DNA of 64,000 nt. It comes from Zea mays. Its lineage: Eukaryota > Streptophyta > Magnoliopsida > Poales > Poaceae. This document shows positions 1 to 9,984 of the stretch, in pieces; the stretch's first letter is position 1; each line of letters starts with the position of its first letter. A program made the position numbers and the translations under genes. The notes beneath the pieces were generated by a model. That model was not told the DNA's origin. It made no database searches and worked only from the letters and a program-made list of their open reading frames with translations. The DNA lies in the NCBI RefSeq assembly GCF_902167145.1, contig NC_050096.1, positions 85,370,683-85,434,682 of the forward strand, given 5' to 3'.

Positions 1-289
1 GACCGAAGGGGAATATTTATAGGCGCGCACCTCGATGCCGAGGTAGGCGCCATGGATCTCGGTGCCTAGATCTACGGTGCCGAGGTATGAGCCACATTAG
101 TTCCACCGTGGCCCAGATTTTGACCTATGCACGCCAAAAAATTGGCGCCGACACACAGAAGCTAGGCGCGAATGATGAGGGCGCCGAGCCAGGGGCCACA
201 TTTTGAAATAAAACTGCAAAGGGCATAATTGTGAAAAAAAACCTAAAAGGGCTAAAATACAAAAAAAGTTGGGTGGGATGTTTCCACTA
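1..289. other. Unassigned repeat-like sequence
   Basis: No open frame here resembles a known protein. The stretch contains several short GGCGCC/GCCGAGG-type words (for example around 25-85 and 145-200) followed by an A-rich tail (about 225-270). This is the texture of a transposable-element edge or LTR fragment. The reading frame on the minus strand through this region shows nothing I recognise. Its end is set by the Helitron-like terminus that starts at 290. Confidence 0.3.
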
Positions 290-315
290 TCTCTACTATC
301 TATTAAGATGGTAAT
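290..315 (+). mobile_element. Helitron-like 5' terminus
   Basis: The sequence TCTCTACTATCTATTAAG follows an A at 289. It matches the maize Helitron 5' pattern TCTCTACTA closely, and resembles the 5' end of the better-supported Helitron at 49120-53715, which reads TCTCTACTACTTATTAAG on the minus strand. Host-gene fragments follow in the same orientation, which is how grass Helitrons usually look. The matching 3' end is uncertain: the only candidate I see is a CTAG at 7235-7238 followed by T, with a partial match to the usual 3' motif. Confidence 0.5.
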
Positions 316-811
316 GTAGACCGCTCCCGCCTCCGTCGTCCCTCGTCGCGAGAGGCACCTCCCAGCACAAGCCGCGCCATGCGTCCTACCCGACGCTGTC
401 GCTCCGCAAACAACCTCCGCGTCAGTAGTCGTCCACACTCGCCCGCCTGGATAAGGATGTGAAGTCCAAATCCTCATCCAACCGGTTCCCTACTTCCCTC
501 AAACCACGTCCTCTGCGACGAGCGTGCCCTACGCGACGGCGTTCCCTCGGTTACCTCTACCTCCTGGACATGCCACCCTTTTCCCGACCTCCTTCGCCTC
601 AACCCTAACCTCGCACCTTCGAACCCATTGTTGCTCCCCTCTCTCCCCAGCTCTAATCTGCTCCTAGCTTCCGCCTTGTTTGCTGCAAGGAAGCGTGCGC
701 AACCTCCAGTTCCAATCTGAGCGACTTTGGTGGCATGGACTTCCTGTTCACCATCGCCGACTTCCTCACCTCATGCTCGGCGGATAGGAGAAGAGAGAAG
801 AATCCTCCGAG
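316..811 (+). other. Possible captured exon(s), unidentified
   Basis: GC-rich, C-biased sequence that looks like 5' UTR or first-exon DNA. It ends at CCGAG followed by GTGAGC at 812, a good splice-donor context. A short frame from the ATG at 736 to the donor encodes about 26 residues with no recognisable domain. It could be the first exon of a third captured gene, or the 5' end of the eIF2-beta-like fragment downstream. I cannot choose between these from sequence alone. Confidence 0.25.
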
Positions 812-970
812 GTGAGCTGACTATTCATTACGCTGATAGTGTTTCTGTTAATTCAAATATCGTTCAGTTGGATGCAATTACAACTAGGGTTAAGCTTGCG
901 AGTTGTGAGTTGGATTTGAGGTTCTGTTGTGCTACATGTGTATGTGTCTATATTTTTTCTTCCTCTATAG

Positions 971-1334
971 CTTGCCCCTTTTGATCTGATCTACAAGAAG
1001 AAAACAAAGAAAATTGTCATCCAAAAACCTTCTGATGAAGTGGATAGGCTTGCAGAGAAGACAAACACTGGTAGTCGTAGAACCCAATGAAAGTAACTTC
1101 ACTAGAATAAAGAAGAAAAAGAAGAAGCAGGTATGGCATATACACTCCTTAGTGTTAGGCTGGACAAGTTTAAGAATACAAAATGGATTAGTGCTAGACT
1201 AGAAAAGTTTAAGAATAAAAAAATGAATTGGGGCTTTACATTTAGTCACTGCGTAGGCTTAAGAAGCGAGCATTGAATTCAGGTGGATCTTGATTTAACT
1301 CTTAATGAGCTTGGAGATGGGGAGGACACTCAAG
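971..1334 (+). pseudogene. eIF2-beta-like gene fragment (two exons)
   Basis: The frame from 971, after a CTATAG acceptor, reads an acidic/lysine-rich segment with the words APFD, KKKTKKIVIQKPSDEVDRL and LAEKT. After a one-base frameshift near 1068 it continues to EPNESNF and KKKKKKQ. It ends at a CAG/GTATGG donor (1130/1131). A 152-base intron-like gap ends at CAG 1282, and the next exon (1283-1334) reads VDLDLTLNELGDGEDTQ before another GT. This matches the N-terminal lysine-block region of plant translation initiation factor eIF2 beta, which binds eIF5 and eIF2B. The zinc-binding C-terminal half is absent. The frameshift and truncation make it a non-functional captured fragment, probably carried by the Helitron starting at 290. 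Confidence 0.65.
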
Positions 1335-1884
1335 GTGCATTTCATTTGTCTGAATGTAGTCCTTGCTCTTGTCCCATCAAGAACCTATTGTTCCTCCTAT
1401 ATTTTTCGTGTCTTTGATCTTAAATGATCCATGATCCACTTGTATCAAGTCACCAAACTCATCGCTCATGTTCTCCTTTTTTTTCTAAAATGTTATTTTG
1501 ATACCCAAAGTTTCTGACTAAATTCCATACCAAGTGCTCAAAGAATATAAAAGTCTGCCATTAGGGAAAATGAAGAAAAGGAAGTTGACTTTGTTTCTAT
1601 TAGATTAGACTTAGTTCATCTACGAAAGGGCCCCTAAACCCTAAACCCTAAACCCATACCCATCCCCGACCGGGTACTAAATACCCAATGGGACCCTTAC
1701 CCGACCCGACTATTCAATATTTCAGAATTTCAGCATATAGATTATGGACACAATTCAACATTCATTCCAGCATGCATATTTTGTAGTTTCATCAACATAC
1801 TCACCTTCCTTGCTCGTCAACAGTGTTCATTAGCGTCAGCGTCGATGAAGACGCCATCCACGCGTCCAGCGAGCGGTCTGACCG
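1335..1884. other. Non-coding; left half of a hAT-like remnant
   Basis: From 1335 to about 1610 I see only AT-rich intron-like sequence. From about 1625 it contains the GGGCCCC...AAACCC and ACCCGACCCG words typical of the ends of one grass hAT family. The same type of sequence, in mirror orientation, lies at 5711-5911 on the far side of the solo LTR. The two halves were probably one element of about 0.9 kb before the LTR inserted. Confidence 0.35.
1632..1655 (+). repeat. Short telomere-like (CCCTAAA)3 run
   Basis: Three exact CCCTAAA units followed by CCC. This is the plant telomere repeat, but the run is far too short for a telomere or interstitial telomeric array. It sits beside the GGGCCCC edge of the hAT-like remnant, whose terminal sequence is itself rich in AAACCC, so it probably arose by slippage of that motif. 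Confidence 0.7.
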
Positions 1885-4800
1885 TGTCACACCCGGGTTT
1901 TAGGGACACCAAGACTCGGGCGCGAACATAATCACCAGGTGTGCTGGGACCAAGTCTCACACATATGATGAATCATGGCACAGGATCGAATGTCACATCT
2001 TTACTATATAATAGGAATTCTGTACAAAATAAATAATTACATTATAAGGAGACAACGGTCCAGCAAACCAAAGTTGACTGGGAGACGACGGCCTAGACCT
2101 CTCACGAACACATTGCAGCATCCTCCCTGCGCCTTATCCTGTGGTACCTATTCTTGACCTATGGGGGTGTGAGACAGCAAGAGTGAGCTCACATACGTTC
2201 ATCGCTCAACAAGTTGTGGGGAATAATGTGCATGAACTCGCCAAAGGTGGGAGCTCATGTGAAGTGTAAGGCTTACCAAAGAGGATGGTTAGAGCTGAGC
2301 ATTGCTTTTAAAGTTGGTCAAAATTTTATTAGCAATTACTAAGTATAAGTAAATACCAACCCAATTAAGTAGTAGAACAAAAGTAACAACCTCACCTGCG
2401 ATGCAATGCATATGACAAATTGAGTTTAGATTCCATAATTTAATCATGTGAGTGTCCGAGCTGCTCATGACCGTGAGCACGGCTAGTATACCAGTTTTAC
2501 ACTCTGCAGAGGTTGCGCATCTTTACCCACAAGTCATATTACCCATCTGCCAAGAGACGGCCAATCTCATACACCTCTACCGAGGAGGCGAGGCAGGATA
2601 ACACTACGAGGCCTTTACAAAGTTCCACTAGCTTCAGAAAACCCGCTACAGTTTATAGGAAGCTCCAGTGCAGGAGTCCCTCGACTGACCTCCATCGCAG
2701 CAAAATCAACCAAGGACCTCCCCACACTGACCACTCCCCTACTGCCCTTGCTCCTTTCGGGTAAGGTAGTCCTCCACTAGCTTTCCTAATTAGTCAGCCA
2801 AGGGCGTCCATAAACCCTTGTGGTAGCACTGTTTTCCCGGGTGGTTCTCCATGTTCCAATTAACATAATGATCTTATCATGAACAGTAAATAATAAACAG
2901 ATAATAAAAAGTGTAATCATGAATAATTGAATAGTGTATCTCCATACCCAAAACCACATAAAGCAATAGCATGTACTACCCAAAAAGTCCAGTGGTAATC
3001 AAGGTATAAAGATAGTCAAACTGGGGTAACCTATTGGGTCCCATCAAAATTAACCTATGCAGATCATTATGATTAATCAGAACATGACTGGGTAAAAAGA
3101 AGTGATCAAGGGCACAACTTGCCTGGGACTTGAGATTCCAGAAATCAACTTGCTCTTCATATGACACGTAACCTCGCGCTAGTCGTAGCAATACAAACAA
3201 ACATGGTATAGACAAAATTAACATCACACCAAACAGAAGAATAAACTGTGTAATAGTAATCTATACGTCGCTGCGAGATCATAGGCACAAGAATCACTAA
3301 ATTCGGAGTTACAATTACTAAGTTATGAATTTCTGAAGTTATTAAGCATCTAGGATAGATTGATCCAAATGAACATTTTTCATTCAAGTTTCATGGCTAA
3401 ACAGAGGCATTAGGTGATAAACAATATTAAAACAAAATTATTGCAACTTAAACGGATTAAAAATGAGTTAAAATGGCATTTCTATGAATTAAATAAGTTC
3501 TGGGTGTATTTTTATACACAAAAACCTTTTTCTAAATTATTTTCCTGAATTTCCTAAGCTTCCGAACTAGGCGCAAATAACAGAGAGACACAGGGGTTAT
3601 TACGCAAAAATTCATGAGACTTAGGATTCCCATAGACAGGACTGCTGGTTTATTATGTCTTTCCCCAGGGTCTCTTTTGGAAATCGGATGGCCGAAAGGG
3701 TACGCGCAAATCGCGGTCGTCGGATTAGAATCCGAAGGCACAGATCAAACCTATCTCTTTAAGTGAACGGGTACGTTCAGTTGACCGTAGGATTCAAGAT
3801 CTACGATCAGGGTTTTATTAACGTGTGATCTAACCGTACCCGATCACATCCAAATCGACGGACCAAAAACAGTATGCCGCAGCAGCCCTCAGATCTAATA
3901 TCAAGGGCAGTGATTTAAATAACTGAAATCGTCTTGGATTCGTTCGATCATAAATGCGCGACCGAGATCCAACCAGCCGAAAGGATACCAGGAATCCTAA
4001 TCACGACCATCCATCGGCCGATCGACGGTCAGGGTTTCATCAACACCTAGCCCTCCGATAAAGATCCAACGGTGCGGGGTGCTTCTTCTACCCCGTGACG
4101 CACGGAAGCAAGGAGAGTGCCCAGGGCGGCGGCGCACCCTGCCGGAACACACGCACAAGGCTCTGGTGTTTGATTCCTAGCGAATCCCAGAGCAAAACGT
4201 CGCGATGGCCACAGGAAAGCGCGAGCGAGGCCTTACCGAGATTTGGAGCGCAGATACACCGTCCGCGGCCGAGCGAGACTCCATGGCGAGAAATCCCTGA
4301 GTCCTGAGAACCACGCCCGCCAGCCTGTTGCCGCTGAAGTTGACGTGCTGGCGCAGGAACGAGTACATGGTGAAGGACGAGAAGGTGTAGAGCGGCGACG
4401 TCCCGATGTCGCCGTGCACCATGCCCTGCAACTAGTAGTCTGGTAGGCCAGCAGCACCAAATGCCATCCGGTGAACTCCATAGGATTGCAGTGTATCATC
4501 TTGTACGACTAGCTGAAGGTTCGATGGCCGAGCTAGCCGACGAGGGCCTGCTCGTGACCGACGATGCTGCCTTCCCCGTGTACCCCGCGCTTCGATGGCT
4601 GCCCAAGCCTCAGGCCCCTCCCTCCTCTAACACCGCTCGACGTGGCTCAAGGTAGATGGCGAGATGGTACAGGGGCTCGGTCTTATAGCCGCGAGGTGAG
4701 GACACGCCAGGCCGGCCCGAGAAAGGGGAAGAAAAGATCGGATTCACGGCCCGAGAGCTTCGGCGGAGGTTGTTCCGAAGCCGCGCCTGTGCCCGGATTT

Positions 4801-5293
4801 CGTCCGTTTCGGTGGAGAGGAAGGAGCTGACGCTCCGGTCCCACCCGACAGCAGCTAGGGAGGGTGCGCGTGAAGAATGGCAACGTGGGCCCACACCACA
4901 GAGAATACGCACGCGCTGCGCGCGAGGGGAGTCCCAGGTCGAGCGACTGGAACGCGGGTCCCACACGCCAGTCACGAGCGCCTCGCGGGGAGATGATGGG
5001 CCGCCCGTGGTGGCTGGGCCGAATAGGCCACTTCCGAATCTCCTTTCTTTTCTCTTTTTTTCATTTTCTTTTATTTAATCTCATTTCCAATTTCAAATTT
5101 CCATTTAAATATGCACATACAAAAAAAATTCTGCATGAACTACAATTATATCTTTATATTTATTCATTTGCTATTTGACTACTTTAATTCCCTTAATTGA
5201 GTATGCACAAAAAAAATATCAAATAATTCTCAAAACCCTTTATATAAATGCATGTAATTTTTTTTTACCTCGTATAAATTTTTGGGCTTTACA
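1885..5293 (-). mobile_element. Solo LTR, Del/Tekay-like Gypsy, with TSD GACCG
   Basis: A single 3409-bp LTR lies on the minus strand. On the plus strand it runs from TGTCACACCCGG to GGGCTTTACA, so it reads TGTAAAGCCC...GGGTGTGACA in its own direction. It is flanked by a perfect 5-bp duplication GACCG at 1880-1884 and 5294-5298. Its inner segments, in reverse complement, parallel the plus-strand LTRs at 53917-57202 and 58493-61770, including the ends (GTGTGACA) and the block near 2000-2160. There is no primer-binding site, no polypurine tract and no coding region, so it is a solo LTR left by recombination between the two LTRs of a full element. Confidence 0.9.
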
Positions 5294-5530
5294 GACCGTC
5301 CGGGCGAGCGGTGGCTGATGAGCTCTGCAGCTATCCGGGCGTCCAGGCGTCTGGGTGAGCGGCGGCTGACAGACTCTATGGCTGTCCGAGCGTCCAGTGA
5401 GCGACGGTCCGACCGTCTAGGCGTCCAAGCAAATCAGGAGAAGGAGACGGCGAGCGGCGGTCTGTCTGTCCGGTCGTCTAGCGAGCGGCCGTCAGCCCGT
5501 CACGCACGCGGTCATCTAGCAAGCGGTTGG
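5294..5530. repeat. Degenerate GAGCGG/GCGTCC repeat region
   Basis: Imperfect, irregular repeats of words such as GTCCGAGCG, GCGTCCAG and GAGCGGCGG. The same words occur just left of the solo LTR (about 1855-1880), confirming that the LTR split one older sequence. An open frame through 5282-5716 is a by-product of this repeat composition and resembles no protein family. Confidence 0.5.
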
Positions 5531-5710
5531 CTAATTAGTTTAGGGTTTTTTCCCTTTATTGCCTTGCTTCTTTCCTGCGGGCCTCGGTGGTTGGGGATTT
5601 GGGATTCTAGAGCCCATAGGTTGTCGGCAGCCCACAAGGCCACAAATAAATGGTCGATGGAATGCTTGACGGTGGACTGGACACTGAAGTACTGGACAGA
5701 GAATCGTGGA

Positions 5711-5911
5711 TGCTAGATTGTACCGGGTATTTCTCCCCATGGGTAATCGGGTTTGGGTTTAGCCCTCTCAAACCCAAACCCGCCATACCCGATGTGTAAC
5801 AAATTTATTCCAAATCTATACCTATGGGGATTTGTTTTAACCCATACCCTAACCTTAATAGAGAAATTCCCCACGGGTAATCGGGTTTCGGGGCCCATTG
5901 ACATCTCTAGT
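5711..5911. mobile_element. Right half of a hAT-like remnant
   Basis: AT/GGGTT-rich sequence with repeated CGGGTAATCGGGTTT-type words (about 5740-5760 and 5876-5890). It ends in GGGGCCCATTGACATCTCTA at about 5893-5912, which resembles, with differences, the terminal inverted repeat of the intact hAT at 44174-44680 (TAGGGATGGCAACGGG). The opposite end, near 1620-1650, is degraded, so I cannot define a TSD. The assignment rests on motif resemblance alone. Confidence 0.35.
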
Positions 5912-6443
5912 TGCTGCCATAGCCATACGTGATACGTCATGTGTGCTCACTAGAACTTTTTTTGTGCCATGTGTTGAAGCAATTCTAAGGTCATGTGTGC
6001 TCACTAGACCTTTTTTTTGCTTGGCGTAGAACACCAGTCGATCCATGCACTGATTATTAGGAAGGGTGGTGGGAAGTGTTCCACTTGCCACCAATTCGGA
6101 TCTCTCACCTCTCTATCACATGAACCAACATATTTCTACAATGTGGACATTCCTCTCGAGTCATGAAAGGTATAATCTATTTTTATCTAGATCACTACAC
6201 CAATTGAACCAAATCACAGTTCTGAGAACTCTTTTCCCATTGAGTAAAATAGAAAGAGTTATCTGAGCTTCCTTCTCTAACTTGGTACATGCACCCTTCA
6301 TGATGAGTGAGCTCATGCATATCATTCGTTGTAGTGTAGGTATGCCAACTTGCCAAGTTGGTTTTGATATTTATCTTATTTGTCTATATGTTGATGGCTC
6401 CCTATATTTTACATTCTTACTTTTTTTTAATGTTGATATTTAG
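5912..6443. other. Non-coding, intron-like sequence
   Basis: AT-rich sequence without a recognisable frame. A direct repeat of the words CATGTGTGCTCACTAGA occurs at about 5937-5955 and 5992-6008. The stretch ends in a T-rich tract and TTTAG at 6443, a splice-acceptor context for the SEN2-like exon. It is probably an intron of the captured gene fragment plus older filler. Confidence 0.35.
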
Positions 6444-7022
6444 GATTTGAAGAAAAGGAGAAAGAACTCCATGCTCTGAAGTGCCTCGCGGTTGAGTCAG
6501 AACAAGGCGCAGATGGGTGTGATGGAGCTATGGGATCTCTTGGCATCCGGCTCAGAGCAATTCATGGAGATGTACAGGGTATATCAACACCTCAGGCTAA
6601 AGAACTAGTTTGTAAGGTCAGAACTGCAGTACGGGGCAGACTTTGTTGCTCACTGTCATTTTCCAACATTTGTGGACTCATAGTTCGTGGAGGTTGTGGG
6701 TCCAGAAGGGAAAGCGTTCGCCACCAGGTGTGCCCGCATGAAGGTCTGGTCTGAACTATTCTGTGCGCTTTGGGACTCTTCAAGTGTGGCCAAGATGTTA
6801 CTTCTTACCATCAGCACCAAGAGCTATGAGCTAGGATCCTTGGATTGTTTGGAGCAGCTGATTGTTCATGAGAGGACGATCACAAGATGGATACCACCGC
6901 CGTGTCGTGAGCAACAAGACAAACTATGCAGAGAAGAAACCATAGGACAGGCAAAGACAAAAATCCTGCAGAGAAGTATTAAGCATCGAATAACAGAGCA
7001 TACAAGTGTGGGGGTGGTGTAG
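6444..7022 (+). pseudogene. tRNA-splicing endonuclease SEN2-like fragment
   Basis: The conceptual frame contains the words HALKCLAVES, then after a frameshift LWDLLASGSEQFMEMYR, LQYGADFVAHCHFP, VVGPEGKAFATRCARMK, VAKMLLLTIS and CLEQLIVHERTITRW. The order and spacing match the C-terminal catalytic domain of the plant SEN2 subunit. SEN2 is the subunit that cuts pre-tRNA introns at the 5' site using a Tyr-His-Lys triad in this domain. Stops interrupt it: a TAG where KNW is expected (about 6609) and another TAG near 6679. The usual YRHHP-type triad histidine region reads AHCHFP. It was once the last exon of a real gene, now decayed, and lies in the same orientation as the upstream eIF2-beta-like fragment. 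Confidence 0.75.
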
Positions 7023-7489
7023 TGTTTAGCTATTGGGACATAGTGCAGAGCTTTACAGTTATTTCTAGCTTACTTATCTACAAGCTGAAATCTTAACTAA
7101 AGAGCTTATATTTCTATATACTCATGTTGATGAACGTGAATAATGCAATTCTATGGTACCAATTTGTTGTGATTCTCATTGACTTTTCTACATATCTTTG
7201 ATAACATCATCATGTGTAATGCCTACTACTATATCTAGTAATTCATTGTGTGATCCTTTCATATACCACTCTCAAGGTACTTCTCATACAAGCTAGCTTT
7301 ACGGTCATAGTTCATTGATAAAACGGCTGAGCTTCGTGTCCCATAGGCCCCCTTCACAAAATCAGAATTTATAAGTTCATTTTTGAAGTATTAGCCTACG
7401 CTTATGTATTATGTACATAGTTATTCAAAAAATCCCTTTAGGTACCTTCACACTAAATTCTTGGTAGGATTAATGGTCCCTAAGAGATA
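7023..7489. other. Non-coding; perhaps SEN2 3' UTR and Helitron end
   Basis: AT-rich, with no frame of interest. The first part may be the 3' UTR of the SEN2-like fragment. A CTAG followed by T at 7235-7238 is preceded at the right distance by a GTAATGC word, which fits part of the grass Helitron 3' motif. The rest of the motif and a clear hairpin are missing, so I do not call an end here. Confidence 0.3.
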
Positions 7490-7499
7490 GAGTAGCTTG

Positions 7500-8348
7500 C
7501 AATAATGCATTGTCATCTTATCTTGTGCAAATATGCGAACAAAATGAAAAGTGCAAGCAAAATCGAGAACCAAGAAGAGCACTTTTCAACAAAGGCAACA
7601 AACAGAGCTTCTCCACTATCCAAAGTTTCAACAAAACTGGCTTCAGCAGAATACTTATCCAATTCTTTTTCTTTCTCTCCTCTTTATTTCTCACTTTGGG
7701 ACACTGAGAAATATGATGAGTATTTTTCTGCAATAACGACAATAAAGATTGGATTTATGATCTCCAGATCCCCGAACAATTAAACCTTTACCTTTGGGTT
7801 CAGAACGAGAATCAACATCAAATATTTCCTTGGACAACAAATTTGACTTAACATTCTCAAAGGACAGTGAAGTATGATTACCATAAAGCATAATTTCTTT
7901 AAAATGCTTAAAAGTACCAACAAAATTGCCTTATCTTCATCATCTATCTCCACATCAAGACTCTCAAGGTCCACAATAATTGAATTAAATTCATTAAGAT
8001 GTGAATGCATAGATGTACCTTCTGACTTGCGAATAGTGTAAAGACGCTCCTTGAGACGTAGCTTGTTTAAAAGACTCTTGATCATATACAGCTCCTCCAA
8101 TTTCTTCCACAATGTTGCTGCGGATTTTTCATGCATTACTTCACGCAGAACATCAAAAGATAAACTGAGTTGTATGGCGGACATAGCTATCACATCAATA
8201 ACTTGCCACTTATCATCAGTCATGTCAGCAGGTCGCGTCTGCAACGCCTTTTGAACAACCAACTGGGTAAGAACAGCCTTCATCTGAATCTGCCAAATAG
8301 CAAAACTAATTTTGCCATCAAACTTTGGAATATTAAATTTATTCGACA
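7500..8348 (-). pseudogene. Copia-type Gag and start of protease, frameshifted
   Basis: Starting from the ATG at 8348 the frame reads MSNKFNIPKFDGK, IWQIQMKAVLTQ, DMTDDKW, AAATLW-like SAATLWKKLEELY and the conserved LKERLYTI and HLNEFN words. This is the UBN2/retrotran_gag domain of Ty1/Copia elements, which forms the virus-like particle. An in-frame ATG further upstream (8433) lies in the leader and primer-binding region and is unlikely to be used. Near 7900 the frame shifts and continues as SLSFENVKSNLLSKE. A zinc-knuckle remnant follows (CRYCRK...HHISQC, about 7700-7745), again across a frameshift. At about 7515-7560 a CSSW-FLD word marks the start of protease, where DSGC is corrupted. Confidence 0.8.
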
Positions 8349-8434
8349 TAATGCGACAAATAGCAAAACCCGACGGCGACGGCGACCACAATGTGGATAA
8401 AAACAATGTGTCTAACCCTAGCTCTGATACCACT

Positions 8435-8622
8435 TGTTAGGAAATAAAATAGACACAAAGATTTACGTAGAAAATCCCCTCCAATATGGAGGAGCAAACA
8501 ACCATGAGAAAACAGATCCACCATCAATAGCATAGTACAAGTTACACAGAGGGCCTATATTTATAGGCGTACAGGAAAGCATATTCCTTTTATATAAAAG
8601 GAATTAGAGGCATATTCCAACA
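8435..8622 (-). repeat. LTR of Copia-3 (188 bp)
   Basis: Bounded by TGTTAGGAAAT at 8435 and ATATTCCAACA at 8622 on the plus strand, so it begins TG and ends CA in its own sense, with short inverted ends TGTTGGAA/TTCCTAACA. It abuts the tRNA-Met primer-binding site at 8434. A TATATAAAAG word at 8590-8600 (palindrome-like) may serve as the TATA region. The second LTR is not in the window. Confidence 0.8.
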
Positions 8623-9770
8623 CCAACCTATATTTTTTATGGTTGTCTCTTAGCCATAACTAGACCTATAAGAGCTAGTTTGAAATTTTAAATCTCCTTC
8701 GATATTGAAGGCGATTGGGGAAAATCCCCTCAAATTCCGAATGATATCTGAGTTTTTTCGAACTAGCCCCGAAAGTCTAGATTTTAAGAAAACCTTTCGG
8801 TACTTAAAAATACATCATATGCATAGCAAGACTTCTTAAAAGTGAGTTTATCAAAACAAAACTACCTTCATAAGATATAAATTTTCTTTCCAACTACACA
8901 ATTTCTTTAAAAGCATTCTTCAACATCTTCTGAGTCTTTATTATTGACCAAAATATATAAAATGAAGATGACCCATTCCATATCCAAAGATTTTCAATAT
9001 TATTCCATGTGCTCCTTTGCCTCCCCATAGCAAAAAAAGTTTATTCTTATGAAAGTCAATTTTTAAACCAGATAGTTGCTCACAAGCATGCATGTAAAAT
9101 AATTCTCATATTCTTTGCTTGTTGTAAATCATGTCCTATGAGAAGTCACCATCCACTAAATGGGGAATCGGGCCTTGAATTTGACCATCATCTTTGGATC
9201 TAATAATGAATATGGTTTACATATTTGTAACATTATTAAAAAAATGTAATAACAAATCATCTTGTCATAGACCTTTTTTACAAAAAAAATAACACCTAAC
9301 GTTAGTGTTTACTTTCACGGCAACATTGCCATTAGAGATCATGGAACCATTGACACCACAAAGTGGTGAATCCTTTCATCCTTAGTGTTTCCATGAAGAA
9401 AGTCCACTTCACTTTCCTCATGGAAACACTTTCTCAAAATCAACTTTAAGGATTACCCATTTAGGGTTTTACACAACGCATGGATCTATCAATCAAATAT
9501 ATAACAACTTTTCTCCTTGATGTGACTCGAAACGTGGGCTCTAGTACAGTGTAATTGACGACAACTCATGAAATGATCCCCTCTATGGAGTTGTGGAGGA
9601 TCTATGACTATCACGACATCGCTTGATGGATCATGTAGCTCATCTCTTGCCGAAGGGTGATCTATGCTCCTCCGACGGTGTGGCACGATCGACTTACTCC
9701 AGCAACATCTCTAGGCTCTAGATGACCTTAATGTAGAATACTTATTTTTAACAAGATCACTATCTTTTGT
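8623..9770. other. Non-coding stretch; possible MITE fragment
   Basis: No convincing coding frame. About 8672-8768 has inverted ends (GAGCTAGTTTGAA and TTCGAACTAGCCC), which is what a small inverted-repeat element of about 100 bp would leave, but I could not fix a TSD. A strong hairpin lies at 9384-9430 and is listed separately. From about 9490 to 9770 the sequence is mixed and unassigned. It ends where Copia-4 gag begins. Confidence 0.3.
9384..9430. repeat. Perfect-looking 20-bp stem hairpin
   Basis: AGTGTTTCCATGAAGAAAGT (9384-9403) pairs with the reverse complement of 9411-9430 at 19 of 20 positions, leaving a 7-base loop. It lies in otherwise featureless DNA with no gene frame. It could be the core of a small inverted-repeat element or an inverted duplication. 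Confidence 0.75.
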
Positions 9771-9977
9771 GGTAAAAAGAATTGTATTCATTCAAAGTTA
9801 GACGATGTTTTTGTTCACGTACATTTCTTATGCCGTCATAGAGTTCATGTAATTTAAGCCGAATCTCATTAGCAGTTTTCAATATAAATATTTGATTGAA
9901 CATGTCCATGCTAAGAGATTCATACAAGCAATTTTTAGCATGAGAATTTAAATGAATTCCTTTTTCTTCACTCACGG
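9771..9977 (-). pseudogene. Copia-4 Gag fragment, middle part
   Basis: The minus-strand frame reads KLTVSEEKGIHLN, AKNCLYESLSMDMFNQ, KTANEIRLKLHELYDG and LNEYNSF. These are very characteristic words of a grass Ty1/Copia Gag. The piece stops at about 9771, in mid-domain, where unassigned DNA begins. Its upstream part, reading LEVVDLKVW and NPDKL, lies at 46804-46990, 37 kb away. The two were one gag before the nested insertions, and the residues at the break (KL) are present on both sides because the target site was duplicated. Confidence 0.8.
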
Positions 9978-9984
9978 TGAGTTT

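Larger units (their letters stand above)
7490..8622 (-). mobile_element. Truncated Copia element (Copia-3), 5' half
   Basis: Reading on the minus strand, the element starts with a 188-bp LTR (8622 to 8435; TGTTGGAATATG...TTTCCTAACA). A primer-binding site AGTGGTATCAGAGC (8434-8421) complementary to initiator tRNA-Met follows, then gag and the beginning of protease. The remaining pol and the 3' LTR are missing; the coding trace fades near 7490. I cannot name a family. The short LTR and the UBN2-type Gag argue against the Sirevirus lineage of Copia-1 and Copia-2. Confidence 0.75.

Noticed and set aside
1632..1655. Interstitial telomere
   Set aside because: Only three CCCTAAA units, next to an element end rich in AAACCC.
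5282..5716. 144-codon frame next to the solo LTR
   Set aside because: It crosses the LTR boundary and the degenerate GAGCGG repeats, and has no domain.
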